Assembly (NCBI GenBank): GCA_029718625.1
Contig: CM056391.1
Location: 20,931,218-20,995,217, forward strand
Source of the DNA: Synaphobranchus kaupii
Lineage: Eukaryota > Chordata > Actinopteri > Anguilliformes > Synaphobranchidae
Direction of reading: 5' to 3'
Length of the DNA: 64,000 bases
The position numbers and the translations under genes are program-made. Each line of letters opens with the position of its first letter. The stretch's first letter is position 1. The notes beneath the pieces were generated by a model. The model worked only from the letters and a program-made list of their open reading frames with translations. It made no database searches and had not been told where the DNA came from. Positions 47,613 through 60,740 of the stretch are shown here, piece by piece.

Positions 47613-50004
47613 AGACATTCAATGCCTGCTAACAATTATTTTCCTATGGATGTACAAGTACATGTTTTACCTCAGGCCATAACTTTTGTAGCAGACATGC
47701 ATGTCTTCCTAAGTAGTTAAAGTAAGTAGTCAAATCAGTAAATTTTTATTTAACATACATTTTGTATTTTTGTTTTTGTATTCTTTGTAGTATGCCCTTG
47801 TATATGCACAAATAAATCACAAAATAAATTTACAGACAATGTTTAAGAAATGTGGGATCCTATTTTGGCTATTATTTGAATGGTTAATTCAAAGCATCCA
47901 AAAATCTTTTTTTATTTTTTATTAACCTGTGTGTGCTAATGCTTACAGTATTGGTTGTTGGGGGTTTGTGGAAGGACCAAGGAGACGAATGGGAAATTAA
48001 TGAGTGGCAACTGTCAGAAGTTATATCATAAAGTTTTTAAACGCATTTAAAAGTGTTGTATGGCCATATAGTGTAAATGGCATCAGATTGTAATCTTACA
48101 TACACAACAGCAATAAATAGTAATAATAAAATAGTAATAAATATTAAGTTGAGGAAACTATTGCAAAATCATGATTTGGGCATGGGTGTGGCCAGGGTAC
48201 ATGAGCTTTGACAACAAGCCTCATAAGTGTGCCAAATATTAAATGAGTTACTAAATGCGTTTATGGGCTTATGTGAATGAAAAAAGGAATTTCGGCTGTT
48301 CTGGCTTGAAAGTGTAATAATTATTTTTTAAATGAATTATTTATTGTAATACATGTGATCACAGTTTGATTAATGCAAAGTGCGAAGGTGCAAAGCATGG
48401 TTAAGAATTGCATTAAAAACCAACGTAAAGTAATTTACGTGATGTAGTCGCATGGCATTCATTTCACTTTCATTAGCTTGAATCCCCAAAGCCTGCAAAA
48501 GTTCAGCAAGAAATTGCAATAACACTGGTTATAAAATTCAATTAGTCCAGGGATATATTCCCAGATACAGCTGCTTCATGTGTGCACGTGGATTAACAAT
48601 GCAATGATAACATTAGTATTCAGCTTCTGCTAACATCATTTCAGTATCATATACGAGAGACTTCAAACCAGATGTCATTGGAGGCGTGTTTTTCATTTCT
48701 TGTTCACACACAGAATAGAAATGGCAGAAATCAAACATTATTTATGATGGGGTGAAAGGAAAGTTAATTTCTTGAGCTTCTCCCGCAGACGTAAAGGCTG
48801 CAGCTGCTGATGAGCAAGTCTGAAATTGTACTTCTGGATGGAATTGCTAATGCAATTGTAATGCATTAGGCTCAAGAATGGATGCAAAATGAGGAATGTG
48901 ACAATTTTATTGCAAATAGAGTAGGCTACAATTGTTTAATACGGCATATTTCTGGTATTACAGCACAAGTATTAGGCGCAAGTAAAGACTTGAAACAAAG
49001 GTATGTCGTTAGAGTGCATTTTATCGGGGGAAAAAAAGTTTATTTTTGAAATTCTAAGTTTAGGGTATGCTTTAGAATATGATGAAAGTTGTGGCATTTT
49101 ATAAAATGTCTTTAGTGCAGAGGACAAACTAAGCTTTGAAACTAGTGGCAAAACTGTTGGCATTACAACTGTTTTACAGTAGCCCTTGGGTTTCAAATGA
49201 TGAACCATTTGAACAAACTAAGCTGATTTCACCTTCCCCAATTCAGTAAGGTCACAAGAATGTCACTGTTCCCATAATGCCTTGCATTACCTTGAAACTA
49301 AAGCAAACTGCCTTTTCCCCAGTCTAATCCAAAGAAATGAGTCATACAGAAGTATTGGGCTGAGATAGACATGCCATTATTCCCTTGTCCATAAGACTCG
49401 CTCAGTGCAGTCCATTTTTACTAGATTAAAAAAAAAGAACCTGCCTGTACTTCTGGATCCAACAGCGGTAAAATCTTGGGACACCGCCAACCTTGAAATA
49501 CGAGTACTGAATTTCCCCAGAGGTGTCTCCTGTGCCTCAGAAAGAGAACTGTAAGTTTCAGGGAGAACAAAGGTTTTCGGTCACAAATTACGTTGCCACA
49601 AGCTTACAGTACTAAAGTAATACATATTTGATGAGTTATTTTAATTATGCATTTCATTGACCAATGTGTTGTGTAATATGTATCTTACATTTTATTGATA
49701 ACCCGTCTCCTGACACTTATTTCAGTTGCATATCAATTAGACATTTTGCTCAGAATATGCATGCATTTGGAATATCCAGCACTATGCTAGATTTTTGTAT
49801 TCCACAAGAGGTTTACTGTCATCAGATTTAACAACACAATTAGTGACCCACGATAAGGTTTGCCACCTGCAGTATTTCAAGTGGAGTTTTAGGTCAGTAG
49901 CCCCTTGTGCCCACAGTGACAGCAACAAGATGGCCAATTAGATTGGGGCTAGTGCGTTTCCAGCCAGTTCTTATTGGCTGGTTGTTTGGCAGCAACGCTA
50001 CAGC
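47613..50004. other. Unannotated DNA, one candidate regulatory patch
   Basis: No gene. At 48785-48885 an E box (GCAGCTGC) is followed by GCTAATGCAATTGTAATGC and ATTA, a dense homeodomain/POU-like cluster in repeat-free sequence; possible enhancer, unproven. Confidence 0.3.
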
Positions 50005-50125
50005 TGAAAAAAAATCTGTAAGCGAGAGGATGTAGTTTTTAGTGTGAGCAGAAAAAAATCCGTAAGGGGGCAGGGCAAATCTCAAGTTTGGAGTGCGAGA
50101 AGAGCAAATCCATAAACGAGCAAGG
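50005..50125. repeat. Irregular short repeat cluster
   Basis: AAATCTGTAAGCGAG (50012), AAATCCGTAAGGGGG (50056) and AAATCCATAAACGAG (50106) recur at 44-50 bp spacing, with a looser AAATCTCAAG between. Probably part of an unidentified dispersed repeat. Confidence 0.45.
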
Positions 50126-53100
50126 GGAGGGGCATTCTGCTCTCAAATTAATGTCTTGCTCGCTTGGACTTTTGGCATTAACGTTATACCATACAATGCA
50201 AGAACTGCAATCACTAAATTATGAAGGAAGACCATGGATGATGAAAGCGATAGCAAATTGCATTGTTTCATTCTTATTAATGTGCTTTCCGATAGAACAG
50301 GTTAATGTGAATTCACCCCCGAACAACCCTTGGTTGGTTAGCTACGTGATCCAACAACACGCAGACGGGAATGGAAGTGTTGCAGATCAAAGACCCTTGG
50401 CTGCATTGAAAGGTTCTGCGCTGTTATCTTGCTCTCCGGGCATCAGCAGACAAGTGAGATTGCCCTTCAGATTGTGTAATGAACCTACTTTATCAAAGCC
50501 TTTATGGGCAATTGCTTTTCAGTTCACTCTATGTAAAAAAAGAGAAAAGCACATATTGTTGCACAGAAATTTCTATACTCATCTGAGATGTTAATGTATG
50601 TCTATGTATTTACTTGCATTGTAGATACCCTTGTCCAAGGTGATGTTTTAAAGCATCAGTTTACTGTAGTTAAGTTGTTGAAAAGGTCTGAACTACAACC
50701 TGCTGCTGCCACTAAATTTTTCAATGCTGACTTTTACCCTGCTGCTAGCATTGGTAACTGGAAACAGGCAAATCCACTTTTAACTGTGTTTCTAAGCTGG
50801 AATTGTAACTATAAGCCCACTTGTCTACAGAAATAAGCATATGAGGCAACCCTCCAGAACAATAGCACAATGGGACCCACACACATATGGACAGGGCTTC
50901 AGAGACATGTGGTTACATGTGTTGAGGACTAACTGGGAGAAGCTGGCTGCCAATCTAGTTAGAGCTGTGGGATGACTTTGGCAGGTGCCCCGTAAGGGCA
51001 AAGACCTCAGAGAACACCTACCTTGGCCATATTCATTCTGCTAATTAACCAGGAGTCACCTCCCATCGGTTTGGAGGAATGGTGGGACAGAGGGCCAAGA
51101 GAAAGTCAATAACACACAGAGAGCAGAGCTCTAAAACATTCTTACTTCCCCCCCCCCATTATGGGGAATTCTCTTCTGGGCTTTCTGATGCATAACCTCC
51201 CCTACCAATGATTTTAATGTATTAGATACATCCAGAATCCAGCTCCACTGGTGCACTGCTGGGCTCTGAGGGATGAACCTAACCTCTGAGGAGCTAGAAA
51301 GTCTTTGAAAAAGAGGGTATAGTCAGAACTATTTCTTAAGGGGGAGCTGAGAAAACCCCAAGAGGGAGCCTTTTAAGATGTTTTTTAACTAGCATGCAGC
51401 CATTTTCAGATTTGAACCCCTGGTAAAATGATAATGATGGCTTCGTTTTTAAAACAAAACATTTTTGGGAGGCAGTGGTGCTCACACGAGTGCTGTTAAT
51501 TATGTTCAAAATTTAAGATGATTTTGTTCACAATCTATGTTAACCTTAACCTTTGTTGCATTGAAGAGATTTCAATAGACAGACTCCAATTGAAGAGTGT
51601 CTGTCCAAAACTTTTCCACTCATTCCAGGTTTGATAAACCATATCTTTGAAGGTAGATATTATTTTTCTGATAAATGGTTAGATATTTGCAGTTTTACTG
51701 TAACACTATTATTTTTAGGGATTAAAGTATTAAAACATGGTTTTTCATGCAGAAAGACTCAACCAATTTAAAATAAACAAAAATGTTAATGCTCAAAATT
51801 GGTAAAAATTGGTGGACTGAGTAACTCTTCAATTACTCAATTTACTTCAATTACTCAACAATTACTGAATTTAGCCCAGCCGAAACAGATCTTGCGCTTA
51901 ACTATGTCTCGAGAAGGACAACTTTTCTCTAGATCCAGATGATCTTATTTGTGCCGAAAACCAAATGGAAAAAACTGTGATAACTAAATGAGGAAATGCA
52001 CCAAGCAGATGGTTGTCATGGTGAAAAATCAATCCTTTGTACAGTTGGGAGCATAGGGGGCCTTTGCCACTTGCCTCTAGTAGAGCGGTACCCCCGCAGT
52101 TTGTGGTGACACTGCCAGGGTAAGGCTCCTTCTGCCACAGGGAGGAATTGGGGGAGATGGGTTAGTGCAATAGATTCTGGCCTTGACAACAGCTTTCAGG
52201 ACACATCTTCTAGAGGGCTGACCTGCATTACCACTGACCTCAGCGGGGAAACTCTCAGCCTGCCCCCACACTTTGTACCAGTGCCCTCATTAGAGTTCTT
52301 TTGGGAGGGGTGCGGGGTTGGGTGACTGGAAAGGTCTGTGGGTTTGGATAGAAATGTGCTTGCAAGACCAGATAAGAACTCTTTCTTTTCTGTGTCTCCT
52401 CACAGCATCTTCAGATGAAAGTTTCCGCATACGCTGCCAAGTCTGCAGGTTTCTTTTTCATCTCTTCTCCCTTTTGAGTGTCTTTTACTCATATGGGATT
52501 GCTTCAGCTCTTCTTGGGGAAAAAACGGTCCCTCCTAACACTTCCAGTCACATCTCTTTTGTGTTTCGGTTACACTTGTGTTATCATCCTCTGATCACTT
52601 TTTATGGTAAAATTATAACTTTCTTTCAGAATGAAATAGTTTTCATTATCAGTTGCTGCTTGCTGTGGATTAATGTGCTTTTCTGCAGATTTAGAGAAAA
52701 CTCTACTTTCACAGGTAATATCAGTTAAAATATCATGTCAGTTTGTGTTTCCATAGGCTGTATTCATGGGATATTTTTCATCAATTACTATTGTAACGCT
52801 GCCTCAGTACTCCTGGACAGCGCCTGAGTTCTTTTAACCCTAAGATTACTCAGTATGTCTTAAGTGTGTTACCCCTTTTCCACTTGATATGCACTAATCA
52901 CCTAGGTGAATGTTGTATGACTTTACAATAATAATATATGATGGCTGATGTTAACTGAATGACTAAGTGATTCGCTAGAATATGAAAAGTGATTTTAAAT
53001 GTGTGACCTTAAATAGATCCAATGTATCGAAACCGACAACAAGAGGTAGCAAAATATGTCATTTATTTACCAGAATAGAAATGTGTCGTTGGGATCAGAA

Positions 53101-53412
53101 GTTAAATTTCTACCTACTTAAGCTAAGAAAACAAGCTAAGTGGAAACGAACCAATGTAGGAAAAAAAAGAAGGCCTTGAATATAAAAAAAATAAAGTGAA
53201 ACCTTTCACTCCATATAAGATTACGGACATGTACTATACCGTTAAGGGCTAGGTCCCTTTTGACATAAAGCTTTGGTATGTATTTGTACAATAATTGAAT
53301 TCAACAGGTTTAGCTCTTAACTTAAGCTGTCCAATATTATGTAAATGCACAATATAGTACATTTCAATAATAATGTTCCCGGTTAGCTCCAGCACTTGAT
53401 ACTAGGCTACTA
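50126..53412. other. Unannotated DNA
   Basis: No gene recognised. The 168-residue frame starting at 50088 has no known motif, and its codon use looks random. Confidence 0.5.
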
Positions 53413-53956
53413 CACTGCCTGGCCAAAAAAAAAGTCGCCGTTGCACGCGTCATGCATAGTGCCCACTGTACAAGCCTCTGGAGGCAGTGTTATGATCTGG
53501 GGTTGCTTCAATTGGTCAGGTCTAGGCTCAGCAACATTATGCTGCAATAAAATTAAGTCAGCTGAGTACCTGAATGTACTGAATGACCAGGTTATCCTAT
53601 CAATGGGCATATTCCAGGACGACAATGCCAAGATTCATCGGGCTCAAATTGTGAAAGAGTGGTTCAGGGAGCATGAGGAATCATTTTCACACATGAATTG
53701 GCCACCAGAGTCCTGACATTAACCCCATTGAAAGTCTTTGGGATGTGCTGAAGAAGACTTTACGGAGTGGTTCGACTCTCCCGTCGTCAATAAAAGATCT
53801 CGGCCAAAAATGAATGCAACTCTGGACGGAAATAAATGTTGTGACGTTGCATAAGGTTGTCGAAACAATGCCACAATGAATGCGCGCCGTAATCAAAGCT
53901 AAAGGCAGTCCAACGAAATATTAGAGTGTGCGACTTTTTTTTTGGCCAGGCAAGTG
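53413..53956 (+). mobile_element. Deleted Tc1-like transposon, copy 3
   Basis: 544 bp flanked by TA (53411-53412 and 53957-53958); the right end has one extra A in CAAGTG. The plus strand encodes the retained transposase half, [35 protein letters not shown] and WPPES, then a frameshift, with PIESLWDVLKKTLR in the next frame. It shares the deletion junction (A run, then GTTGCAC...GTCATGCATAGTGCCC) and the frame break with copies 1 and 2, but sits in the opposite orientation. Confidence 0.9.
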
Positions 53957-55287
53957 TATGTTCCAATACAATCCCTGCAGGAATGGCTACATCACTATAA
54001 GGCAGTTTAATTTAACAGCAGTGAAATTACAACTGTGTTTCACGTAACAGCAATGCATTACAATGCAATAGAGAAAACGTTGTGGGGCCCACACACAAAA
54101 TAAAACAAACTAACCGGCAATAATAAAATAAAAACGAGCCCCCGTTGCAAGCCTGATTGACGTTAGTTTACTGTGAACGATGCGGGTTTTCTTCTCATCG
54201 GTAAAGTCAGTGAGCTGGACTTTTCTCCCTCGTAGTCAGAGGTGCTTCCGTGCTTTTCTGGTAACGTACAGAGCGATGTCTGGATGAACGATCAGTGTCC
54301 AGATTCCAGTCGTCAATGTTGATGAACGCTAACATTGCGTTAGCGCGAGCTAAGCAACCAAAACTGAATGCAAACCGATGCAACACTTCGTAGCAATAGC
54401 ATGCTAGCTCCGGAACAATACTTAACATAGCATTAGGATAACACACACGCACACACGCACTTTGACAATGGCGTAGACGAATATAACGTTATTAAAATTA
54501 GCACTTTACTAGCACTATTACATGCACTTACCGATGTGGATAAGCGCTATAAAGTAAATAATCGCACACAATTGCACTGTGTGATTCACTTTGCTCTGAC
54601 CACCAGGAAAAGAGAAAGATTTTTATGGTTTACGCATCTTTGATACAATATCCCCGCCCCCCTGACCTATCATAACTGTAGAAACTCTGTGTCCCTCACT
54701 CAAAACCAGTCTTATTGACAAATCAGTAGTGCAGAAAATAAAACTTAAATCAGATTAGTGTATTGACATGTGTAGTGGGCTGTCTTTCAATCTATTTTAA
54801 ATGTGAGAACTTTATTTAAAAATGAACATATTGCCTAACATTAAGACTGAAATATTAAGGCTGGTTTATTAACCAGGGATTACACTATTCTAACATTTAT
54901 CAAGTTGATACAGGAATTTAAACATGCTGACCTCATTGGGCAAGTTTAAATACACATCCCTGTTGTTAATATGCAGTATATAATACAAATATTAAAATAG
55001 TTAAGATGTTACCCGTTATAAAATATCTCAAGGATCATTGTAAATACATGTACAACACAAACGGATATTTCCAGGAAGGGTAGAACCACAAGTTACTGCT
55101 TCATTTTGTAGACATGCTAACATAAACATTACCGGCAGTGTCCTAGCTTTGCTAGCAACATTGACATGACTAATTTTTCAATCTTGTATAGAGGTGTTCC
55201 ATCTTAATATTTTTTAGTGTGTTTCAAACCACCATTTTAACTTTAAGGCTACAAAATTCCATTGGAATAAGAACTTGGGAATGAATA
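53957..55287. other. Unannotated DNA with a CpG-richer patch
   Basis: 54100-54480 is richer in CpG than its surroundings, with a minus-strand frame at 54452-54207 containing LAFINIDDWNLDTDRSS. I recognise no domain. It may be part of an unidentified transposon. The rest is featureless. Confidence 0.35.
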
Positions 55288-56577
55288 TGTTACGATCCAG
55301 ATACGGGACGAACCCAAGTGCAACGACCAGGAGGCAGATTCAAAGAATGGTATATTTATTTAAGCTTTGGGGTAGTCCCAAAGCTGTACAGAAAAGAAAA
55401 ACACAGTATCACACAGGAAGTCCGATACGGACTGCTCCAAGCCGGAGCTGGACTTGAAAACCAGGAGCGTGTTCCAAGCCGGAACTGGGCTTGAACTGGC
55501 GGTGTACTTCACACCAGGACTGGACTGGAACTGGACCAGGAGGTCCACTCAGGAAACGGGTTACTGGAACGGCAAACTTGTTCCAAGCCGGAACTGGACT
55601 TTTACAGGCGGTGAACTTCACACCGGGACTGGACTGGAACTGGACCGGGTGGTCCACTCAGGAACTGGATTACTGGAACGGCAATTTTGTTCCAAGCCGA
55701 AACTGGACTCTTACAGGTGGAGAACTTCATCCCGGGACTGGACTGGAACTGGACCAGAAGGTCCACTCGGGAACTGGACAGAAAACAGAGGGAGCGTTAG
55801 AATGGAACTAAACTGGAGTTGGACCGGGAGGTTTCACGGAAGTTGCCCGAAAACAAATGTAGGTAGCCGGCAGAACTCGGCTGGGCGGTGTGGCGGAGCT
55901 CAGGTAGGTCCGGTTGGAGCTGGCTGGATTTCAGAGGAACCTGGAACCGTAACCGCAGCACAGGAGGTAGCTACGGCCGGACAGGAACAACTGCAGGATT
56001 GCCAGGCTTAAAACTCAACTGCGGACATAGCTCGAGCAGGAGTTGGAGGTACCGTAACACACAGGGAAATGACACTGCTACAGACGGGTAGAAGCTGGGA
56101 CAGCTGGTGGTTAGAAGGAGACAGGTTAGAGGCATGCAAACAGCAAAACGTCAGGGGTGGATATCTACCAAACTGCTGGACAGGTAAACTGAAAGCTGTA
56201 AGGAGTTTAACCCACAACCAAGCGATCAGAAAACACGGGACCAGAACCGAGGAGACCATACAACGAACGAGGTAAGTTAACGAACTGGCGCCGACTAGCA
56301 ACCAGACGGGGGTTTAAATAGGGCAGTGAAATTGGAATAAATAAGGCACAGGTGTGGAAATTAACCGGGAGTGATTGCTAAACACAAAGGTGAGGAATGC
56401 ATGCAACGAGGGGGGAAAGCGATAGGCGGAAACTAAAGTGGGAAACCAAACGAACGAGACAGAGGGGAAACGCCCAGTCTGCAGCAGAGGGGAAAACACG
56501 GACAAGGGGATCCAACATGACACGGAAGGAAAAAGGGAAAACACGGAAAAAGGACAGGAAGGGAACGGAACGTTACA
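55288..56577 (-). repeat. Solo LTR with target duplication
   Basis: GAATA flanks both sides (55283-55287 and 56578-56582). On the minus strand the unit runs from TGTAACGTTCCG to GGATCGTAACA, near-perfect TG...CA inverted termini. A TATA-like CTATTTAAACC lies at about 56321-56311 and a polyadenylation signal AATAAA at 55360-55355. No internal retrotransposon genes adjoin it, so it is the product of LTR-LTR recombination. Length 1290 bp. The 5-bp duplication fits Ty3/gypsy or related LTR elements. Confidence 0.8.
55434..55772. repeat. 109-bp tandem repeats inside the LTR
   Basis: TTCCAAGCCGGAACTGG begins at 55472, 55581 and 55690, an exact 109-bp period, with a short partial unit before and a truncated third unit. 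Each is rich in GGACTGGAACTGGACC. Because 109 is not a multiple of three, the open frame across them reads different frames in successive units, so it is not a repeat protein. Confidence 0.9.
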
Positions 56578-58065
56578 GAATACTTTTTATTGATACGCTG
56601 TTTTGTTTGCATCATCCAAGTTTTAAATTTCAGTACCCAATTTTACAGATATTAATTTACACACCTTATATGGTTTATTATCATAGTTTGATTTACTTTT
56701 GGCCATGGAGTCCTATACACATGTTCCCAACCATAGCAATTAACTTATTTCCACCTGCCCCAATCCTGTCCTCAACACTGGCCACACCTGCACAGCAAAA
56801 ATGTTGTTGTAAATCTTTAACACTTCTAGTGTACATTCACCACGGTCTCATACAAACACCAAAGGGTGTTAGATGTACACCACCATTGTGTGAACTGAAG
56901 CGTAGCATTCCCCCCAGTCACCTGCATGAACTAACCTCTCAAATCAGGCTCAAACAGATACAAAGTGAGTATACGTCCCAGTGTACCTCATTCACCCATG
57001 CTAGGAAATATTTCAATGAGAGTATTTAAAATCTGTTGCCCACCACACTAGGATACAATATGACAGGAAATGGGCCTCTAATGCTCTCCCATTCCATGTT
57101 GTGGGCTCCTAAATGAACATACTGTAATATTAGACACTTGAGCATGCAATAGATGAGAGATATCGTATGCATTTGTCCTATGTTCGGAAATGAATGTATC
57201 AGGCATTAAGTGATTTTGTCACCCCAGTGAAAATGGACCCATGTTTATATACATTTTGGTTAATCATCCAGGAAATCCACATCAACTGCTCAATAGAAGT
57301 GCTAGATATGTCACGTCGGATAAAAGAATGATACGTGAGCATTGTCTGATAATTCACTGAAATTGTACCCAGCGGTATTTCAGTCATAATATACAGATGA
57401 AAACAATATTTTCTTTAAAGTAAATCATTTCTACTCCTGTAGTATGACATTGTCTTTCCTGAGTTATTTGTCCTTCCATGTTTGCAATTTTTTCCCTGTT
57501 TACATTGCTTTTTTTAGTCATGGAATTTTACACACATTAGAACAACAACTCATCACAACATCACAAGCTTTATATAATTGTCTGTAATAAAATTCCTAGG
57601 TAACACAACAGGAATGTGCTGGTACACTCTTAGTTTATGGCATTACCCCAAAATTGCAGTATCTGCAGACCACGTTCAGTTTTTCAGTTACTATAAATAT
57701 TGAATATAATGTTCATACACCTAGAAAAGAATTAGCCTATTTCACAATATAAATATCTAGTCACAGGCAATTGTAGATTTCACCTCCAGGAACAGAGATG
57801 GCGAATGAGGAAATGCACGTAATTTAGTTGCACAGCAGAAGAATTGCCTGAATGCCTAATGTGAGATCACATTGTTTCCAGCACCTTGGGCTGTGTCATT
57901 ACAGAAAATGCTGTAAAAGTATACAAACTCTCCTGTGTACTGACATTAAAATTATTTACTTATTATGGCTGTTTTAACAAGTGGAATCTGTCCAAGGAGC
58001 TTTTCCAAATGTTTTGGGGTGTACAGACTTTTTGGAAAGTGCAAATATCATTTAGATATCAGTTC
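56578..58065. other. Unannotated DNA
   Basis: No gene recognised; the 210-residue frame starting at 56397 runs from the LTR into unique DNA and is a chance frame. Confidence 0.5.
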
Positions 58066-58074
58066 TATATATAC

Positions 58075-58140
<66 letters not shown>

Positions 58141-58150
58141 GTATATATAT
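58066..58150. repeat. TA microsatellite
   Basis: About 30 TA units with ATACGTAT at both edges, giving a self-complementary block that could form a cruciform. Confidence 0.97.
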
Positions 58151-58790
58151 GTCATGAAAATACAACTAGAGATTAATGTAATTTAATATACTTGCAATTG
58201 TTTTTACCTGACTACCACTATATCTGAAAACTATTACAAGATTTATGGATATGGCAAGGTCAGCAGAGCACACCTCTTTGATTGATCTTCCATTTTTAAC
58301 TCTCCCCTTAACTTGCTCCTCTGCAGTGTCCCATTTATGAAGTTGCCTGCTAACATAAAGTAAATCATATTATTATTTAGTAAATATATCTACTTATCTT
58401 ATATGGCATAGTAACTCCCATCTCCTAAATAATCCCTTTCGTTTTCCAGTTTTTTGTTAATATTCCAACTACTTAAAGGAAATTAATTTGATTGTCTTGA
58501 TCCTTGTAACCACTCATATGGTAGTCTCCCCAGTATTTAGTATTTCTTTAAACCCAAGCTCATGAAATATGTGGGGACCAAAAGTCTGAGGGACACTACC
58601 CACAAGACCTGATTGTTTTAATTTTTATCAAGGGCTAATACAATTATCATACTCCGTTTATACTTTTTATTCCAGAATACATCATTTTTTTTATAGTATA
58701 ATGTTTTTTTAAAAGTTTGTAGATATTTATAATGTAAGAGCACTAGCAGTAGCAACATTAATGGGTAGAATGGCAGATTAATTCACTTCA

Positions 58791-60740
58791 GGGGCCCTAT
58801 CTTACACCCGGCGCAAAGCGGCGCTAACGCAAACGCAAGTGTCTTTGCTATCTTACACCCGGCGCTAGGTCCATAATAACGGCTAACGCTTACGCCGTCA
58901 AACTAGCATGTTTGACGGCGTAACTCTTGCGCCATCATTAGTGAACTGGGCGTGTTGGTCTTAAGATGAGGAGTGGCCAGGATTCTTTTTGGCGTATTGC
59001 TATCTTGAGCCAGCAGAAAGCGCTTGCCCTAGAACCACCACAAACCTGGTCTAAAGTCATGTCGCAGTTGTTTACATGCTATTTTAACGGCGCATATAAA
59101 GTGCGTCTACATAGGCGTGTGCACAACGCGCATACCCTCCTGTCTGTTACACACAGGGGCGTGCACAGGCATGACTAAAATATCTAGATCACAATGTGAA
59201 ATATTATTATTGTGTAGGCTATATCAAAAATGCATAATAATAAAAGGTTCCATAGGTCCACATACCTCCCTCAGCGAAGGGAAACAATGCCACATTACAT
59301 TGCTCTCAGCCCACTCCATCAACATCCAGGCGATGTGCGATGGTACGGGACAATGGCTATCCATTAAAAAGGAGCTGATAACACCTATAGCTATCAAACC
59401 TAATGCGCGAATTGTCTTTGCACCTAATGCGTGAATTGTCATTCAATGGAAAACCCGCGCACGGCAATAGACGGACATTTAAGTTTTGAAAATGCGCTTC
59501 AGATGTCATTACAATACAGCTCTGTTTATCTATGAATACAGCCTGTAAGTAAATAGAATGGTTTGTGACTGAAAAAAGTTCAAAACCTTGTCCAGTGAAT
59601 ATTGCATTTATTGTTTTTCAAATAGCCTAGGCTACAGCGAATTCGCTGTGCATAAGGTTTTTTTCGATAGCCTATGGTTAAAAAACGGAGATGTCACCAT
59701 GTTAACTAAATTGTAACATTAGCTATTCTTCGTCCTTCATATTTTTTTAAATGACAGTGACCAGGTTTCCATACTCTCACCGTTTAAAACCCAGCTGATT
59801 TCACCCGTTATTCCTTAACTGAACAAAACGATTTTAAAGAGAACTAAGCGTCTAATTAGAAATTAAAACATATTTGCAGCACGTTACACAATTAATTTTA
59901 ATGCCATTCTCTGCACGTTTAACGGTCTTCCTGGGAAAGTGGATTGTTTTAAAGGATTACGCTACGAGTAAAACAGGTTGGTCACATTTCCATAAACAGG
60001 ACATTATTAAACAAGGGGAAATATGCGTGAACTTATGGGTTGCGAACCTGACAGCTTTATTGTATGGCTATTTAGTGTCATCATTAAGGCAAAATAACGG
60101 TATGTATGTTATTAATCAATATTAGCCTACTATGCAGGTAGCCTAATGAACTTTGGATGAAGCTTGAACTTCGAGAACTCCATGAGAACAGCCCCTTGGA
60201 ATTGATGTTTGACACTTTCATTGCATAATCAAACGAAATTCGCTGAACAAGCAGGCTAATTTGGCGTTTTCTAAGGTGAGACTGAAGCCATTGATAGCTT
60301 ATTCTCAGCTGTTGCAGGTCCTTTTAACAAAATTTAACCGCACATATTTTGTAAAATAACAGCCCTGTCTGGAATTACAGGGAACTCATAGGCTAATGGT
60401 TAGTCCGAATAATATTGATCATACTCCATTTAGCCTATTCCTTGATCACACTAAACACGCACGAGCATGTCTGTTTCGCCATCATAAGCAATCCGCCAAG
60501 GTGGAAAAGCAGGCTTTTAAAGGGAATGGGATATGACATTTTGATTGGTTTATTGAATTTCACGCCCAAGACACACCTATAATTAATGAAGCGACTAGGT
60601 TCAGCCCAGTTGCGCCATGCGCCGTGCTTAGCGCCAAAAAAACACGCCGTTAAAATAGCAAAAGTGGACTTGGACACGCCCTAAATGGACTTAGCGCCAT
60701 GCGCTTAGACTAAGCGCCAAGATCGCCAAGATAGGGCCCC
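58791..60740. mobile_element. Nested non-autonomous DNA transposon, 1950 bp
   Basis: Inverted ends GGGGCCCTATCTT at 58791 and its complement AAGATAGGGCCCC ending at 60740, followed inward on both sides by GGCGC/GCGCC-rich sequence. This terminus is a familiar fish non-autonomous DNA-transposon end. No transposase domain found inside. The target duplication is unclear, so the superfamily is open. Confidence 0.75.
58891..58922. repeat. Perfect 13-bp hairpin in the nested element
   Basis: TACGCCGTCAAAC (58891-58903) and GTTTGACGGCGTA (58910-58922) pair perfectly around the loop TAGCAT. It is a subterminal structure of the 1950-bp element and may be a transposase-binding site. Confidence 0.9.

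Noticed and set aside
50088..50594. 168-residue frame
   Set aside because: No motif, low-quality composition and no splice or promoter context.
55434..55772. CRISPR-like array
   Set aside because: Contiguous 109-bp tandem repeats without unique spacers, within an LTR of a vertebrate genome.
55454..56011. 185-residue open frame with Thr-Gly-Leu-Glu-like repeats
   Set aside because: It runs antisense across LTR tandem repeats of 109 bp, so each unit is read in another frame; not a protein gene.
56397..57029. 210-residue frame
   Set aside because: Crosses the LTR boundary at 56577 into unique DNA and has no domain.
57886..58186. Ile-Tyr repeat protein
   Set aside because: Translation of the TA microsatellite.
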